From Syngnathus acus (lineage: Eukaryota; Chordata; Actinopteri; Syngnathiformes; Syngnathidae): 64,000 nt of DNA. A program made the position numbers and the translations under genes. Positions 28,001 to 43,000 of the stretch are shown here, piece after piece. Numbering within the stretch: position 1 is the stretch's first letter; each line of letters opens with the position of its first letter. The stretch is from assembly GCF_901709675.1 (NCBI RefSeq), contig NC_051089.1, positions 15,737,976 through 15,801,975 of the forward strand, in the 5' to 3' direction. Below the pieces are notes generated by a model. That model was not told the DNA's origin. It saw nothing but the letters and a program-made list of their open reading frames with translations, and did not search any database.

Positions 28001-31000
28001 GGTGGGCAATTCATTTTGCAAAAGGGCCACATGAGGAACCGGAACTGAGGGCCAAGCCAACATGCTAACCTAAACTTTGTCTATATGTTTTATGTATTTA
28101 GAAAAAACTATTGTCTTTCATCAATAAATTGCCATGCATGTAACTATGTATTATTATAATTTGGAAGTACTGCATACATTTTAAATTAAATTATGAGTAG
28201 TCGTTAAAATCACACATACACACTTAAAATTAGAAGTCGGATAAGTCGCGAGATATAATGAGAGCATTTCTATTTGGCAACACTACAGACACAAGTCGTA
28301 GCTCTTGCATGCTACCTGCTTAAAATAGCGTCCACAACTGCACATAAAAAAAGCCAAACTTAGACTTCTTGGTTATTGTGAAGGCTGGACTGGGGCAGGC
28401 CGGATGTGGCCGGTACCCGGGCCATTGTTTGCCCAGGTACATTTGTAAACAAACAGTTATTGCTATCATTCTGACACTTTATGAGTTGCTTGGTGTTATA
28501 AAATGTTCATTTACAAAGTTAGATAAAATTCAAGTTGATCTCTTCTTTGGTAACTGGCAAGGCTTTGTGACATATGGTCCACAAATTGGCCTCTGTCTTA
28601 CAAGTTCTCTCCCACTGGTTATCAGATATCTGTGTTGTCTCGACCCTAAGTGGGACTGAAAGGGGGGTTTCACGGTCACTTCCTTGAAGTAACTCTATCA
28701 CATAGTAAGCAATGCTGCAGAAGGATGTAAAATCGTGGGACAGTTAAGAACAAGTAAGCTTGTACATCTCCTATGGCAAAAGAGCCTAAAGGGGAGTGCA
28801 GACTGATTGGGCTCTCAAAAAGTCCAGTTTCCGCCGAACTCAATGGATTGGAATGGAAGGGATTTGCATAGTATGGTAGGTTACAAAAAGAATTTGTTGA
28901 ACCATCATATCAAACTGATTCCCAAACTGCTGTTAGTAATACTAAACAATATTATAGCATATTTATGAAGGTAAAGGTTCATTACATTACTTGTCTTGAT
29001 TTCTGACCCATCCCTCAGCCAGCCTGACCTGTGCACACAAGTGTGTGTTAGCTGGTTGTAGAATAATCCCAGCGGGCAGACACAGCCTTCTTCGCACTCC
29101 CCCCCACAGTGCTGCGAGGAGGAAAGGGCGGAGCAACGGCGTTGGCAGGATGACACGCACACGCCATACTGCATGGTGATGGGGCAGGTGACCGCTGCAG
29201 TCAGAGTGGCACACAACATCCATGGAAAGTTTGAGCCTTTGACATTCAGCAGACAGCTATTTATCTCATTTTTACTAGTGACTATATTTGCACGCAACAC
29301 AATTTGCTCACAGTCATGAGGACCAGCTAATTAGTCATAGGGTCAACTCCAAGAAGTTTTAACATGTTTAAGAAAATGCTAAAAAAACATTTTGGGGATA
29401 TTGAAATTATGCTTATGAAGTTTATTAGAAAAATTAGCACACGGTGCCTCTAATTAGGACACTAATGGCTAAGTGAAGACCATTATCTATGTATGACAGA
29501 ACACAAATGTGTCCAAAACTCACCACAGTCGAGTATGTGTGACCGGAAGTCAATGACTATGGAAAATCGGCGGCAGTGGCGAGCATAGTGAGCCAGAGCA
29601 GAGCAAAGGCAAGCTGTTCCGCATTTGCAGGTATCTGAACGGCACTGCTGCTGAAATGGCACTGGACTGAGGTATTCATGGCAGGGAGAGAACAGATCCC
29701 GGTTCAGAATATCACACATCTCGGATGCATAGGCCACTGAACAAAAACAAAGAAGAAAGGAGGTGATAAGATTAGGAGAAAAGATCAACAGGCTGTACCA
29801 AAAAAAAAAAAAAAAACACAGACTACAGTACATGTACATACTGTGTATGTGTGTTATCTCGTTGCAATTCTATATTAATCAATTAATATTTTATAGCTTA
29901 TATTTTTATTATTTATAGCTTATTTTATTTATTTGGCATTAAAATATGCATGCATTGTACAAACTTTATTTTAAAGAAATTTGGGCTGTGTGTTTTTAAG
30001 TGCGTATTTAAATGCGTGCTCTCGTATAAACCATTTCAAACTAACTTGAATTAGTACATTTAACAAGTAGTTAAAGGTCAGAATCAATATTTATCTAAAT
30101 TTTGAAAAAGATCTAATGAATTAACACAATGGGATGATCTTAAAAAAACTGAGAGGTATAAGACTGACCAGCTTGTTGGTGTGTGTCGCAGGGGTCAAGC
30201 TGAGGAGTGATCAAGCTGGGCGTACATGCTGACGAGACCCTCCAGGCATTTCCAAACAATAAAGGAGTGCTTTCTATCATACCAGCTGGAGATCTGAAGG
30301 GAGACAAGAGTAGGTGATGACTATTGGTGGCCTATTTGTTATAATACTAATAATAACATGGGTCAGATTGCTCAAACAGGTTGGAAACGTGCAAAAATAG
30401 TAAGCAGACAATTGTGATGTATTTGACAAGTTTTTGTGCTATCCACTTGCCAGCTCACCAATGCCCTCATAACAAACACTGATGCTTGAGTGAGAGCGTC
30501 GATGACCAATGTGATGTGCAATTCACACAAGAAAATGAGAAAATAGACCCCAAATAGTTGTTTTGGTACTCAAATAATGACATCATAAAGTAATTGCACC
30601 TGACCCACACAGATGCAGCAGGAAAAGCCTGAACAGGATAAGTGGTGTTGAAAATGCATGGATGATGAATGTCAACATACTCAAGCAGAGTAAAATCCCC
30701 TCCCTTCAGAAAGTATGCTGTTATTCCAATATAACTCCAAAGACATCTCCAAGACAATAACTGTCTTACTAAATTGAGAATAATAATATCGTGATATAAT
30801 AATCGCGATGTACTGCGCCAGCATGTCTCCAGACGTATAAGTAAACCATTTCCATTGTCTGTAAGCCAGAATAATGATAAACATTTAAAGTAACAAAGGT
30901 TTGAAATATTTCAATCTATGCACAACGATTCCATACAATTTGTGACATGAGTTTCACTTTAAACCCTGACAAAAAAAAAATCATATTATTCAAATTTATT

Positions 31001-34000
31001 TGGGTATATACATACTTAAAAACTAAAGCAAGTAAAAGCTTTGAATTGTTGTTCCATATACATGCGTGGCCCACAGTACTGATGTCATCTCCATAAATTA
31101 GCGTGACTTTGACTACATATTGCCATACGATACAACTGATGTTATGCACATTATTTTTTAAGAAAATGTTCCTCATTATTGCTTGAAGAGATGCACCAAA
31201 TTCCACAATTTAACAGAAACATCAAAGGCACGGGCGCTATTTTAGTACCATATTTTCCGGGCTATAAGGCGCACCTAAAAACCAAAAATGTTCTCAAAAG
31301 CCGACAGTGCGCCTTATAATAGTCTGGTGGGCCTTATATATGGACCAAATTCCTAAATTTAAACTGGCCCGAAGCATTGTGTCATGAAATCAATCATAAG
31401 TGGCCCGCTGAAGACTATGAATCATGAATCAAAAAGACTATGGATCATTATTTTGTGATTATGAAGTAATTGGTTGCGTCTGAAGTTGAAATAAAAAAGA
31501 TAAAATGGAGAATGATTTGATTTGGATTAAAAATCTGACATGATGCATTAATGGTGCGCCTTATAGTCCGGTGCGCCTTATATAAGGACAAAGTTTTAAA
31601 AGGGGCCATTCATTGAAGGTGCGGCTTATAGTCCGGTGCACCTTATAGTCCGGAAAATACGGTAAGTGAGTGAATTCCACTTTGTTACTTGCAATACTGT
31701 ATATATATATCCCCTTTAGTCCCAGACTCCAATGTATATCCTTTTACAGCAGCTGAACTACATGCGCCCTTTACGGCTGCCCATTACGACACGGTACAGT
31801 GGACTTCTAACAGTAAATTCCTTGTTGAGGATCTGTGTCCTGTTGAGGAATCGTGTGAGCCGAGCAGTGTGCATTACAGAAAGTGTGAGAAAATAGTTCA
31901 TGTTTAGAGCTGCACAATAATTAGGTTGTAAATGACAATTGGGTAAAACACATTATAATCACAAGAACTGTATGTTGTTTATAGTGAGCTCATTGTACAT
32001 CCAGTTATCTGAACAATCCACTTAGTATACACGTTCTCAGGTGAAATTACGCAAAAATGTTTTCCCATCACACTGTTCTCTCTTTTCCTTAGATTTGTGA
32101 ACAAAAATACACTCACAAGAAGTCATCTTGAATGTTGCCGTTGAAGGTTCCACAAAGCCCCACTGTATCATCCTTCCATTGCGCATTAGCCTGCAAGTAG
32201 AGACGAAACTCTTTCCAGCTGTACTGCAGACGTAGGCCAAACATTGTCGTCACTTGGAGGAACATGGATGAGAGCTCTTGAATGTGGAAGTTGTCTGCAA
32301 TAAATGAAGGATAAGTACGTATATTAAAGTGCAAATGAGCAATATTCATATTATTGTAACCTCTGTAACCGGAACCTCTGTCAAGAACTTTATTGGTACT
32401 TTGGTTCAACTGCACATCAGTCATGTATCTACACAATGTGTCCACATGCACATGGTACAAAACACACTCAATGCTATTTTTTCACAGAGCACAACTGCTT
32501 GAAATCACAATATTGGAAGAGAATAAAAGAGGGGTTACCGTCAGAGTAGGGTAGGGAGATGCGATACTGCCCGGCAATGAAGACCTCACCAATGTGGCTC
32601 AGTGTAATCTCCAGTTTAGGATCCTCATCAATAACTAAGTTCACAGACTGGATGCAAGACCCATCCAGATTCTGCGATCAAAACAGAATGGCATGACAAA
32701 CATACTAAAGAAATAAATACTGTACTAAAGTCGTTCTCAAATAGTGGGGCGGGGGCCCTCCTGGGGGATACCAGGGGGCGCGCATGTGACCCCAGGGGAC
32801 AGGTTAATAAGTATACAATGGTAATAAGAGTTGAACAATTTTATAGTCAGATGATACGATTTTTAGTCACTGAGGAGAGATGCTAATCATTTTATCATCA
32901 TAATCACTATTAGTACTATATTGAATGTTTTGTCTTCTAAATGTTTTTGTACAAATATCACAAACTGAAAAAAACAATGAATAACAAAGGTATTTTCATG
33001 CCATATTGACAGTAAATGTAGTTACATGTCTTAGCTTAACTAATCAACCTTAATAACTCAAATATTTAATCACTGACATCCTGGTTTTGTGGAACCAAGA
33101 GCTGACTGAGTTTTTCAAAACCCAGCTCTGCCTTCTGCTCTTAATTGCCATCTCCCTCTCTGTGTCCAAAACACCGTCGGTCACCATGACGGTGCCTCAC
33201 TCACTCTACTCTTCACCATCTGTTTGGATAAAGTAGTTTAGCTGGCTGTGAAGATATTAAAGCAGGGGTGTCAAACTCATTTTTTTCGCGGGCCGCATTG
33301 TAGTCATAGCTTCTTTCAGAGGGCCATTATGACTGTCAACCCAAATAAATGTATGAGCACCTCATATTATATACAGTAAAAGCTACAAAACAAACTGACA
33401 AATAACTCGTTTTCAAATCAGACGAGTAAAAACTGGTCAAATATTTAACAAAAGAGATATTATTAAAAGTGAAGACAATTTGCAATTCTAGTAATGACCC
33501 ACGAATTTGATGCACAATTTGTCTTCGCGGGCCACATAAAATGATGTGGCGGGCCGTATCTGGCCCCCGGGCCTTGAGTTTGACACCTGTGTATTAAAGG
33601 ATAGCAAAGGAGGGCTTGAGTTTGTTACATGTTCAAGACTTTTCATCTTGGCCTCGATCGCTCAGCCTGGAACGACGGACCACTGACAACTCATGATACT
33701 TGATGGACAATTTACAAAAAGCCCCCAAGAAGAGTTAGTAGGGTCGGACTGTAAAGGCTAGAGTTGACAAGATATTGACGAATTATTGGCAGAATCACGG
33801 AAAAAATGAGGATATTCTTTGCACTGTAAAACCAAATTGAAATCAAATGCATGCAGTTGACTCACAGCTCCACAAGGGGCATTCTGGATGGTGACTGTGA
33901 ACTTCCTTGAGTTGCGACTCTTGACAAGGACATACTGACACGTTGCGGGGAAGGTGTAGACACGCCCATCGAATGACTGGAAATACATATCGCCAGTCAC

Positions 34001-37000
34001 AGAGCATTCGCCTGTTGGGGAAGGTGAACAATTTCTACATTACTTCCAAAAAATTCGACTTTTTTGGTAGCGTTTGCTACTTCATATGCATATTTTCATT
34101 CCTAAACCTCGCTTACTGCTTATTTTTAATTGGCTAATGAGGAAAGAAAATTGATGAAAATGGGTCATATTCTTATTTGCAGCTACAATAGAATAGCCAA
34201 GACATTGCAAGATATAATGCTGTGCCTCAAATCAACCAGACAGAAAGCTAATACAGAACATAAATGATCTACATGTATTTTGTTTCGCTTTGTCAGCAAC
34301 ACATACCAGTAACCTCACATGAACTTCTCCTCTGCATATCTACCACCATTTAGTCTCCCCCCAAAAGAGACTTAAATTCACTCATTGCTACTAATCTCTG
34401 TCTTGACATGCATTTTAGTAAAAATTGAGCCATTAAAAGAAGGGCAGAGACCAACCTGGACAGTTGTATTCCGTGCAATTCCACAATCCAGCCACACATG
34501 TGCTGAAACACAAAGTGAAACATTTATCACCTGATATAATGGGCGATTAGGACAGATATATTTTACAAATGATGAGCCCCACACCAATTTGTCTATCCTT
34601 CATTGAGGGCACATGGGCTGGTAGGATAAAGTGTTTGGAAATTTAAAAAAAAAAATGCGCCTTACCAATTGTTGCATTCCTCTTGTATGGTTTGTCCAGA
34701 TGGGTAGAAGACACCATGGGACTCACATGGACAGTCAGAAGGCGTCACACAGTTGCCATCCTCAAATATCAAACCTGAACATGGGAAGCTCTACTTTTAG
34801 TTTCACTTTTTCAACAATCACAAATGGAAACATCAAATCACCATCGGGACAGTGACATCCATCCAGGCAGGTCAGCCTGCTATCGATGCATGTTCGCTCC
34901 AGCTTGCAGGATGACGGGCAACAGCTGATACATTCCAGGTACTGCAGACCTTCCGGACACTCCTTCACTGGTTGCATTAAAAGAAATAATAAAGAAAATA
35001 CTTAAAATGGTCAAAGAGATATCATAGAGTGAGCATTTACAAATCTGATTTAACCCGGTTTTAGCATTTCCTAGTTTTTGATGGTGTAATGGAAACTTAA
35101 TTGAATGCACATTTTAGCATTTTTCACAATCAAGACCACTGGCAGCGCTAGAATGTTTTTTCTTGGGGTGGCCAAGAATATCGCAGAGGATCCGCAAAAC
35201 AAACAAACATAAAATTTACATACCCTCCCCCAAAATTCTTTGGAAAACACAGATAAACATTAATTTAGTGTTCCCTACACGGGACAAGAGGAAATGTGGG
35301 AAAAAATCCCTGAGAAATAATCTGAATTACTTGACCTGGTGGTCAAGCATATTTCGGGATGGTTAGTGCCTCTGCAACCCCCCCTTTAGCTCCGCCAGCG
35401 ATCAAGACGTTGTACATTGTGGGACATATCCATGACACTGCAAAAATGGGAAACATACCACACTGAGGAATATGGTCCCTCCAGTCGTTGAGTGGATGGT
35501 CAGCATGGGCGCAGGCTCGGGAGTACTCCGTGAACACTTGACATACCGCATCATCGGTTGGACCCGACCTTCAACAGAGAGTACATGGTTGGGTAAACTT
35601 TTAATGGGTTCATATTGCTGGCTGATTCTCACAATAGCATCATTTACATGAGATTGAGTGAATCTTTGAAGTTAGACCAGGGGTGCTCACACTTTTTCAG
35701 CTCGCAAGCTACTTTTAAAACTATCAAGTCACAAAGGTCTACCCACTACAAAAAGATTACACTACAAAAAAAATAATAATAATTACCCGATTTTAGTTGT
35801 TTGATGTTTGAGGACGCATAACTGACATAAATGACATTGTGAAAAAAAAGTGCAACTCCCATCTGTATGAGAGTGACACGTTTTTAGCTTCTTACTTGGT
35901 CCAGCAATGATGGTCATAAACTTTCTTTAGTTTAAAAGAAAAAAGCCAGTGCTTACAATCTGTGCGTTAATGCGTAATGCGTTGATTAGTTTGTTAGCTT
36001 TGGCTTTGTGTATGTGCGGCCAGACGTAATTAGCACCCCTGAGTTAGACAATATTCCACACAATCACAATCAGGTTAGAGAAAATCTTAAAATGACAAGT
36101 GCAACATGCTAATTTTTTTCTTTCTTACGAGCAGATGTCGTTGAAGCAGCTGGCCATGTAGGACAAAGGGCTGACAAAGTCGTGGCAGCTTTGAAATGGT
36201 GGATCTAGCAGCATTAAGCATATTTCCTCCACTTTCTGATGGAAAGAACAATAAAAGGAATTACATTTTTAACAACAATCCTATAACTAGATACTATAAT
36301 TTGCAGTTTCTGTAGAAATTGCATGTGAAGGCGAAGAGGCTGAATAAAAATTAGTTTACAATAATAAGGTTAGCTCAAACAAAATTGTTATATTTTTAAA
36401 TCACAATAAATCCTTGAAAGAAAACATAAATTCAACAAAATGAAAGTATGAATTTTTGGGCTGTTTTGTAATTTCAAAGATTAATACAGGCAAAAAAAAA
36501 AATCTATGATCTTTTTGCTGCGTCCATAAAATCTCGTTTCACTTCAAGTTACTTCACAATCAGTGTCTGATATTTATTATCTCACTAGCTCCATCTTCAT
36601 AAGCATGTTAACAATTTTTTTCATCACAGTGGATGAAAGTCAATTGCATTTCACAATTGTTTGGGAGCACAGTTTAATACAACACATTTTTCCCAAGATA
36701 TATCTTCTTTCTTTTACTTGTATTTTTCCCTTTAATTAGATACTCAAGCTTACCAGCAAGATATGCACATCAACTGCTGTACAAGGTGAGGGAAAACTCA
36801 AGGGCACCATGGGACACGAAGCCTGAAGTGGTTCCGTCTCCGCCCAGCTGTTTCCAAACATTTCTATTTCATGAGTAAGGACACCTGCAAGTAAAGTTGT
36901 ACACATTTGCTTGTCATCATTTTTAAGCAATACATGTATTGAATATGATTTCTTGGTATCTCGGGGCATTGAATCAATCTCAAGTGGAGCGCATTCTTAG

Positions 37001-40000
37001 GAGACGTTTCGTCTTTCTCATCCTTGAAGGCTTGATCGGTTCATGCAGCAAGGCTTGGTTAGGGCAAACCAGTTGAGTACAATTACTGCAGAAAATCTTT
37101 GCAATATGTCATTGTTTGTTAAAGCATGCTTTGCAAATGCTCAAGTGTGATTGATATACGTATCTACGTGGACTTTGTATTATTAACTACCGTATTGGCC
37201 CGAATATAAGACGGTGTTTTTTGCATTGAAATAAGACTGAAAAAGTGGGGGTCGTCTTACATTCGAGGTCTAGACAATATACCCATTCACAACGCTAGAT
37301 GGCGCCAGATTTCTTTAAAGTGAATGCTGAACTTAACTCCCCAGGCCAAAGCGAACCCCTGTCACGAAGAATAAAAATAAAAATAGCGGTAGCACGAAGA
37401 AGAAAATTTAAAAAATAGCGGTAAGAAAGAAAAGAGAAGGAAATAAGAGAAGAGATAACAGGACAAAGACACTAAGCACAGCGAGGCAGAGGATGTTTGT
37501 GAGGAGTAATGTTCTGACAGGACAGATCTTAGCTACTCTCAAGTTTAAACCAATTTGCATTATTTTATTGCAATGGTTTTCCTTATTCAGATTTGTTTCA
37601 AGACTACAGTTACAGTTAGACTTCACTTTGATGGTTAATGCAGTTATTGCAATTGTGTTGTTTTATCACAGTAGATTGGTTTATTTACATTTCAAAAACC
37701 AGAAGCCATTCATTTACAAACGTGATTGCACTTTAGTTTACATATTTAAATGTTCAGATATTAAGATGTGATAGACAGTTTTTGCATGATTTGAATGAGG
37801 CAAAATAACATGCTTTTTCTCTCGAATATATTGTTATAATCATTTGTTTCAGATGGACTGTAATTATTTTCTGTATAAAAACTTAATTTGGTGTTCAAAA
37901 AGTCTTTTTCCAAACTTGAGTCTTGAAAAAGAGGGGGTCGTCTTATAATCAGGGTCGTCTTATATTCGGGCCAATACGGTAGTAATCAAAAAATGTTTGG
38001 TTACTTCTAAATTCAAAACCACAAATAAACCACATATGATCGACAATGAATGAAACAGATTTTGACTGCTCGCAAGCAAAGTGATCTTACCATAGCTGGT
38101 CCTGAGGTCGTCCTGTACATCGGCATTGAAGTTCCCACACAGGCCACAGGTTCTGCCTACAAATTCTGGGCTGAGTTTAATGTAGACTGAGCCGCTGTGT
38201 CCCTCCCAGGCTAGTGTGAAGCCTTGCGTTTGTTTCACTAACACGTACTGGGAAATCTGCTCCAGGTGCAGGTTATGGATGTGATGGGGAAGCTGCAAGC
38301 TGGATTTTTTTTATTGTAAAATAGAAGAATAAAAAATAAAAATACTGACATTATTTTTTGTACACAGTTTTTTTTCTTTATCCATAATATTCAAATATAA
38401 TTTAGCTAGTGCTTTGAAAAAAAAAACAAGTAATACTTCATTCTTGTTAAATGTGACAAATCAAATCATGTGACGAATGGACTGCTGCTTTAATCGATAA
38501 TATTTCATCATGATTTATATGAAAGAATCTCAAAAAATACTTGACAATAATGTTTTTATCTTGTTTCCACTCACCTTTGACCTTTGAATGTCACGTCAGT
38601 GGCGTGCAACTGGATCTCACCTTCCCATGGAAGGAAGAGGCTGACTGAGCGCTGGCAGCTGTAAGGCTCGGCGCCACAGCCTGCATCATTGTGCACCTGC
38701 AAACAGAATGACGCTTTGCAACATTAAAACATGTCCTTTTGGAAACATGACATTTAGCATTCGATTTACTTTTGGACTGATTTTTGTCGTCTGTTTTCAG
38801 CTACAGATTTATCATGGTGTTATTACTGTATTTACAGTATAGGGCCTGTTTGTCTGTATGCAGAATGGAACCTCAAAAGTCTGACACCCCTGATCTTTGT
38901 CAAATTGAAAAATCAATGACATTTCTCATGAAATAAATACTTTGAAAGTCACACAAGGCTAAATTCGAAACAACTGACAATAGCCACATAAAGACCAACA
39001 TTTCCACTTTTATTGCTTTCGTCAGTATTATTTATCCTCAAATTTAGAAACATTAAAAAAGGGGATACAACTCACCTGGACAACAATGCTGGCCTGAGCA
39101 GTTTCCTCACAATCTTTCAGTAGTGTATACGAGCATCGGCCAGGGAAGTAATAGTAAAGGCCGTCAAAGGTCTCAAAGTTGTATTGACCCCAAGTCCTGC
39201 ATGTCATCTCCCTCTCCAGGCCAGGATTTGGAACTGAGCACATGAACCAGGAAGGTAGAAATAACCAAATCAAGACTGAATTCGCAAGTTTAGGCAAAAG
39301 AAAAGGAAGAGTGATAAAATAACATGTTCATGCCCAATGCCATGACATCATTAGGCCTATTTTAAGGGGGCTTTGGATGTTAATTACATTAACTGCCAAA
39401 TTAGTAATTCTAAATAATACATTGCATCACCTGGGGGTACGACCCCCCTCATCCCCAACCTATTGTTGCTGGCAAGCGACATTTCGGACTTAGAATACGC
39501 ACACAGTGGTATCTGAGTAAAGGTGTAAGATCACCCGCTTGCCTGAATATTATCCTATGAAATAGTCCCCCTTAGTCACTGATTGACTGGATTTTTTAAA
39601 ATAAGTTATACCTGTCTGACATCTATGTCCAGTGGCCTGAAAAAGGCTGCAGTCACATGACTTGGACTGAGTGCACCAACCACCATTCAAGCATCGGAAG
39701 GAACATGACTCTACAAAAAGACAAAAAATATAGTTATAGTACACTCAGGAACAATCCATAAATTCATGCTTTTTGGATACACAGTAGCACTGCTTGTTAT
39801 GCACCGTCATTTTTGGCAACCAGTTGAGGGAGTATACCACATTTTGCTGGGATCGGCTCAAACTTACTGGCGGCCCTCCTGATGAGGATAAGTGGTATGA
39901 CAGATGGCAATGCTTTTTTTCAATCATATTGGAATTTTTTTAAATACCATATTTTCCGGACTATAAGGCACACCGGACTATCAGGCGCACCTGTAATGAA

Positions 40001-43000
40001 TGGCCCATTTTAAAACGTTGTCTTTATATAAGGCGCACCGGACTATAAAGCGCACCATTAATGCATCATGTCAGATTTTTAATCCAAATCATTCTCCATT
40101 TTATCTTTTTTATTTCAACTTCAGACGCAACAAATTACTTTATAATCACAAAATAATGATCCATAGTCTTTTTGATTCATGATTCATAGTCTTAAGCAGG
40201 CCACTTATGATTGATTTCATGACACAATGCTTCGGGCCAGTTCAAATTTAGGAATTTGGTCCATATATAAGGCGTACTGTCGGCTTTTGAGAAAATTTTA
40301 GGTTTTTAGGTGCGCCTTATAGTCCGGAAAATACGGTAGCTTTTTACACATAAATCATCCATCCATCCATTGTCCGAAGCGCTTATCCTCCTGAGGGTCG
40401 TTGGAGCCTATCCAAGCTGACTTCGGGCAGGAGGCGGGTGACACCCTGAACTGTTTGCCAGTTATAGATTACCCATCCTTTAATTTTCTTCCTTTGGGGT
40501 ACACCCTGAGCCGGTCGACAAGCAATCGCAAGGCACATATACACTGAAGAAAAACAGCCATTCACACCTATCTTCAATTATCCTAACATGATTTTTGGAA
40601 TGTGGGAAGAAGCTGCCGCACCATAGTCAACCTACTTCACACAGCAACACCCAGATAACAATAATTCCAAGGTGCAGCCTATTTCTGCCAAAGTTGATAG
40701 CCAAGCTACAAATTTATCCAATTCAAAAGTACCCATCTGCCCTCTGGAGCAGTGGAGCCCTAACAAATTGCCAGTTTTTGTTCACATCACCAAACACCAA
40801 ACAATAGCTGCTCATTTGGCCTGTTACACCATCTGCTCGGTGGGTTCACAGCATGTGTGTCCACTCATCCACATCAAACACAAGTGAAGGTATCAAACGG
40901 AGGGGGAAATTAGTAAGGCTCCTTTTTTGTTTGACAACTGAGGGTACAAGAGAGCTAACTAGAGTCTGTGCGTAACATTCAAACACTGGGGTTGGATTGA
41001 AAAGACAACCAAATTTTTACACCACACAATTTAGTCTTAATGAACGTATCAAACATGATTTGGACAGTGAGTGTCAGGGTACCAGGAGGAAACCCACAAT
41101 AGCAAACTCCACAGAGAAAAGCTCAGATGTCTGACACCAACTTCATATATTCATTCTTGGATTTATAAAATTACCTGAAATCATATGAAACCTCAGAGCT
41201 TCTTTTGCCCTCCTGGTGAAAACTGAAGCATTAATTGGACGTTCATCATGAGAGAAGATTCTGTTTGCAGGGTTTCCTGTTGTCTTAGTTGATACTTGGA
41301 TAGATGGGTCAATCAGAGTTGAGTCAGAAGGTGTTGGGTAGTGATAGGTGGTCAATTTGTCTGGTGTTTGTGAGCTATTTCTGGAATAGTTGGCTGTTTG
41401 ATGAGTAGATTGAGAATCTACGGATTGGTTGACTGTGAAAGGTTTTGCTGTTGATTGGCTGGAGGATGACTGACGTGCTGGTATCACTGCTTGATTAATT
41501 GAGGTAACTGAGGACTTGCTGGCTCGTGTTGCGTGTAAGGATGGTGTCGTGCTGCCTGATTGGCCGGCTGAGGCTACAGTGGTCGGTGATTGGCTGCTGA
41601 GCACTGTCTGCGTTGGCGATGGCTTAGACATCGCTGAGGTGGTTAAGGATTGTTTGGATCGTGCTTTGGTGGTGGGCTCCATGCTGGATGCTGTTGTTCT
41701 AATTGGTGATTGGTTGAGTGATACTGTGGTTACATGTAGTTGCTTGGATTGTTCTGTTCCTGGCGGTAATTCACCGTCTGGTACAATTGTTGAAAATTTG
41801 GTAACGTTCAAGTCCAATTTCTTTTGGGACATGATTGATAAATTACTGGAGGTCATGGTCGTGTTGTTTTGACTGGCCAACGATTCCATGGAGGATGATG
41901 TGTTGGGAACTAATGGCATATCTGTTGAGTGAAATTCCTAAAAGAAAGAAAATTGACACTCTATTGGTCTTTTGTTCAACAAACATAACCGGCCAACCAC
42001 AATAAATGAAAAAAAGGATACCGGCTATAATATGCAAGAACATTTAAATATCGTTGCAAAGACTAGAAGAATGGAATAGTCTAAGTCACAGGTGTCAAAC
42101 TCAAGGCCCGGGGGGCAGATACGGCCCGCCACATCATTTTATGTGGCTCGCGAAGACAAATTGTGCATCAAATCCGTGTGTCATTACTAGAATTGCAAAT
42201 TGTCTTCAGTTTTAATAATATCTTTTTTTTAAATATTTGACCAGTTTTTACTCGTCTGATTTGAAAACGAGTTATTTGTCGGTTTGTTTTGTAGCTTTTA
42301 TATATTACGAGGTGCTCATACATTTATTTGGGTTGACAGTCATAATGGCCCTCTGAAAGAAGCTACAATGCGGCCCGCGAAAAAAATGAGTTTGACACCC
42401 CTGGCCTAAGTGAGGATTTTTTTTTCTTTACTAAATCAATCTATGGCAAGCAAAGTTTTTTGTATGTGGAATGACAATATTTCTACTAAGCATAGTGTCT
42501 ACCTGTCCATAGTTCTTTATCAGGGGCCCATTTGTAGTGTAGTTAAAAGAGCTGACATTTGGGCAGTTCGCATAGATTTGGTTTTTGCTGAGTTACACAT
42601 GTGGGCAAGTATTGTAAATGTTAAAGTGATGAATTTGAGGGGTTGGTGCTTTGCACAAAGGTATTTTGGGAATGCTGAGCAAGCAGACCAGTATCACTCC
42701 AAAATAAGACTCAGTTTATTCATGTTACAGTGACTTGTTGTTGGGTCATATTTCATATAATATAACAAACGATTTGGGAATGTTTCTTTCATGTAATCTT
42801 TAACAACTAAAAGACTAAACGACTATAAGACATTTGCTAGAAGTGGGACTGAAAGTCTTCATTGATGCGACATTAGCATGTGCCGAATTTCACTGCCAAT
42901 GACTTAAATTCAGAATATGGTTTACTGGAAACAAAAATAAACGTCAGCACTGACTTTAATGTAAATGTTAAGTCACAAAAAATGAACCCTCTTCAGCAAA

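Larger units (their letters stand above)
32117..34011 (-). other. otog: otog exons 14-16: VWD2 domain
   Basis: Exons 33866-34011, 32539-32671 and 32117-32294. The domain begins [20 protein letters not shown], continues [20 protein letters not shown], and closes with [15 protein letters not shown]. Phases 1-0, 0-1, 1-2 are consistent. Confidence 0.9.
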
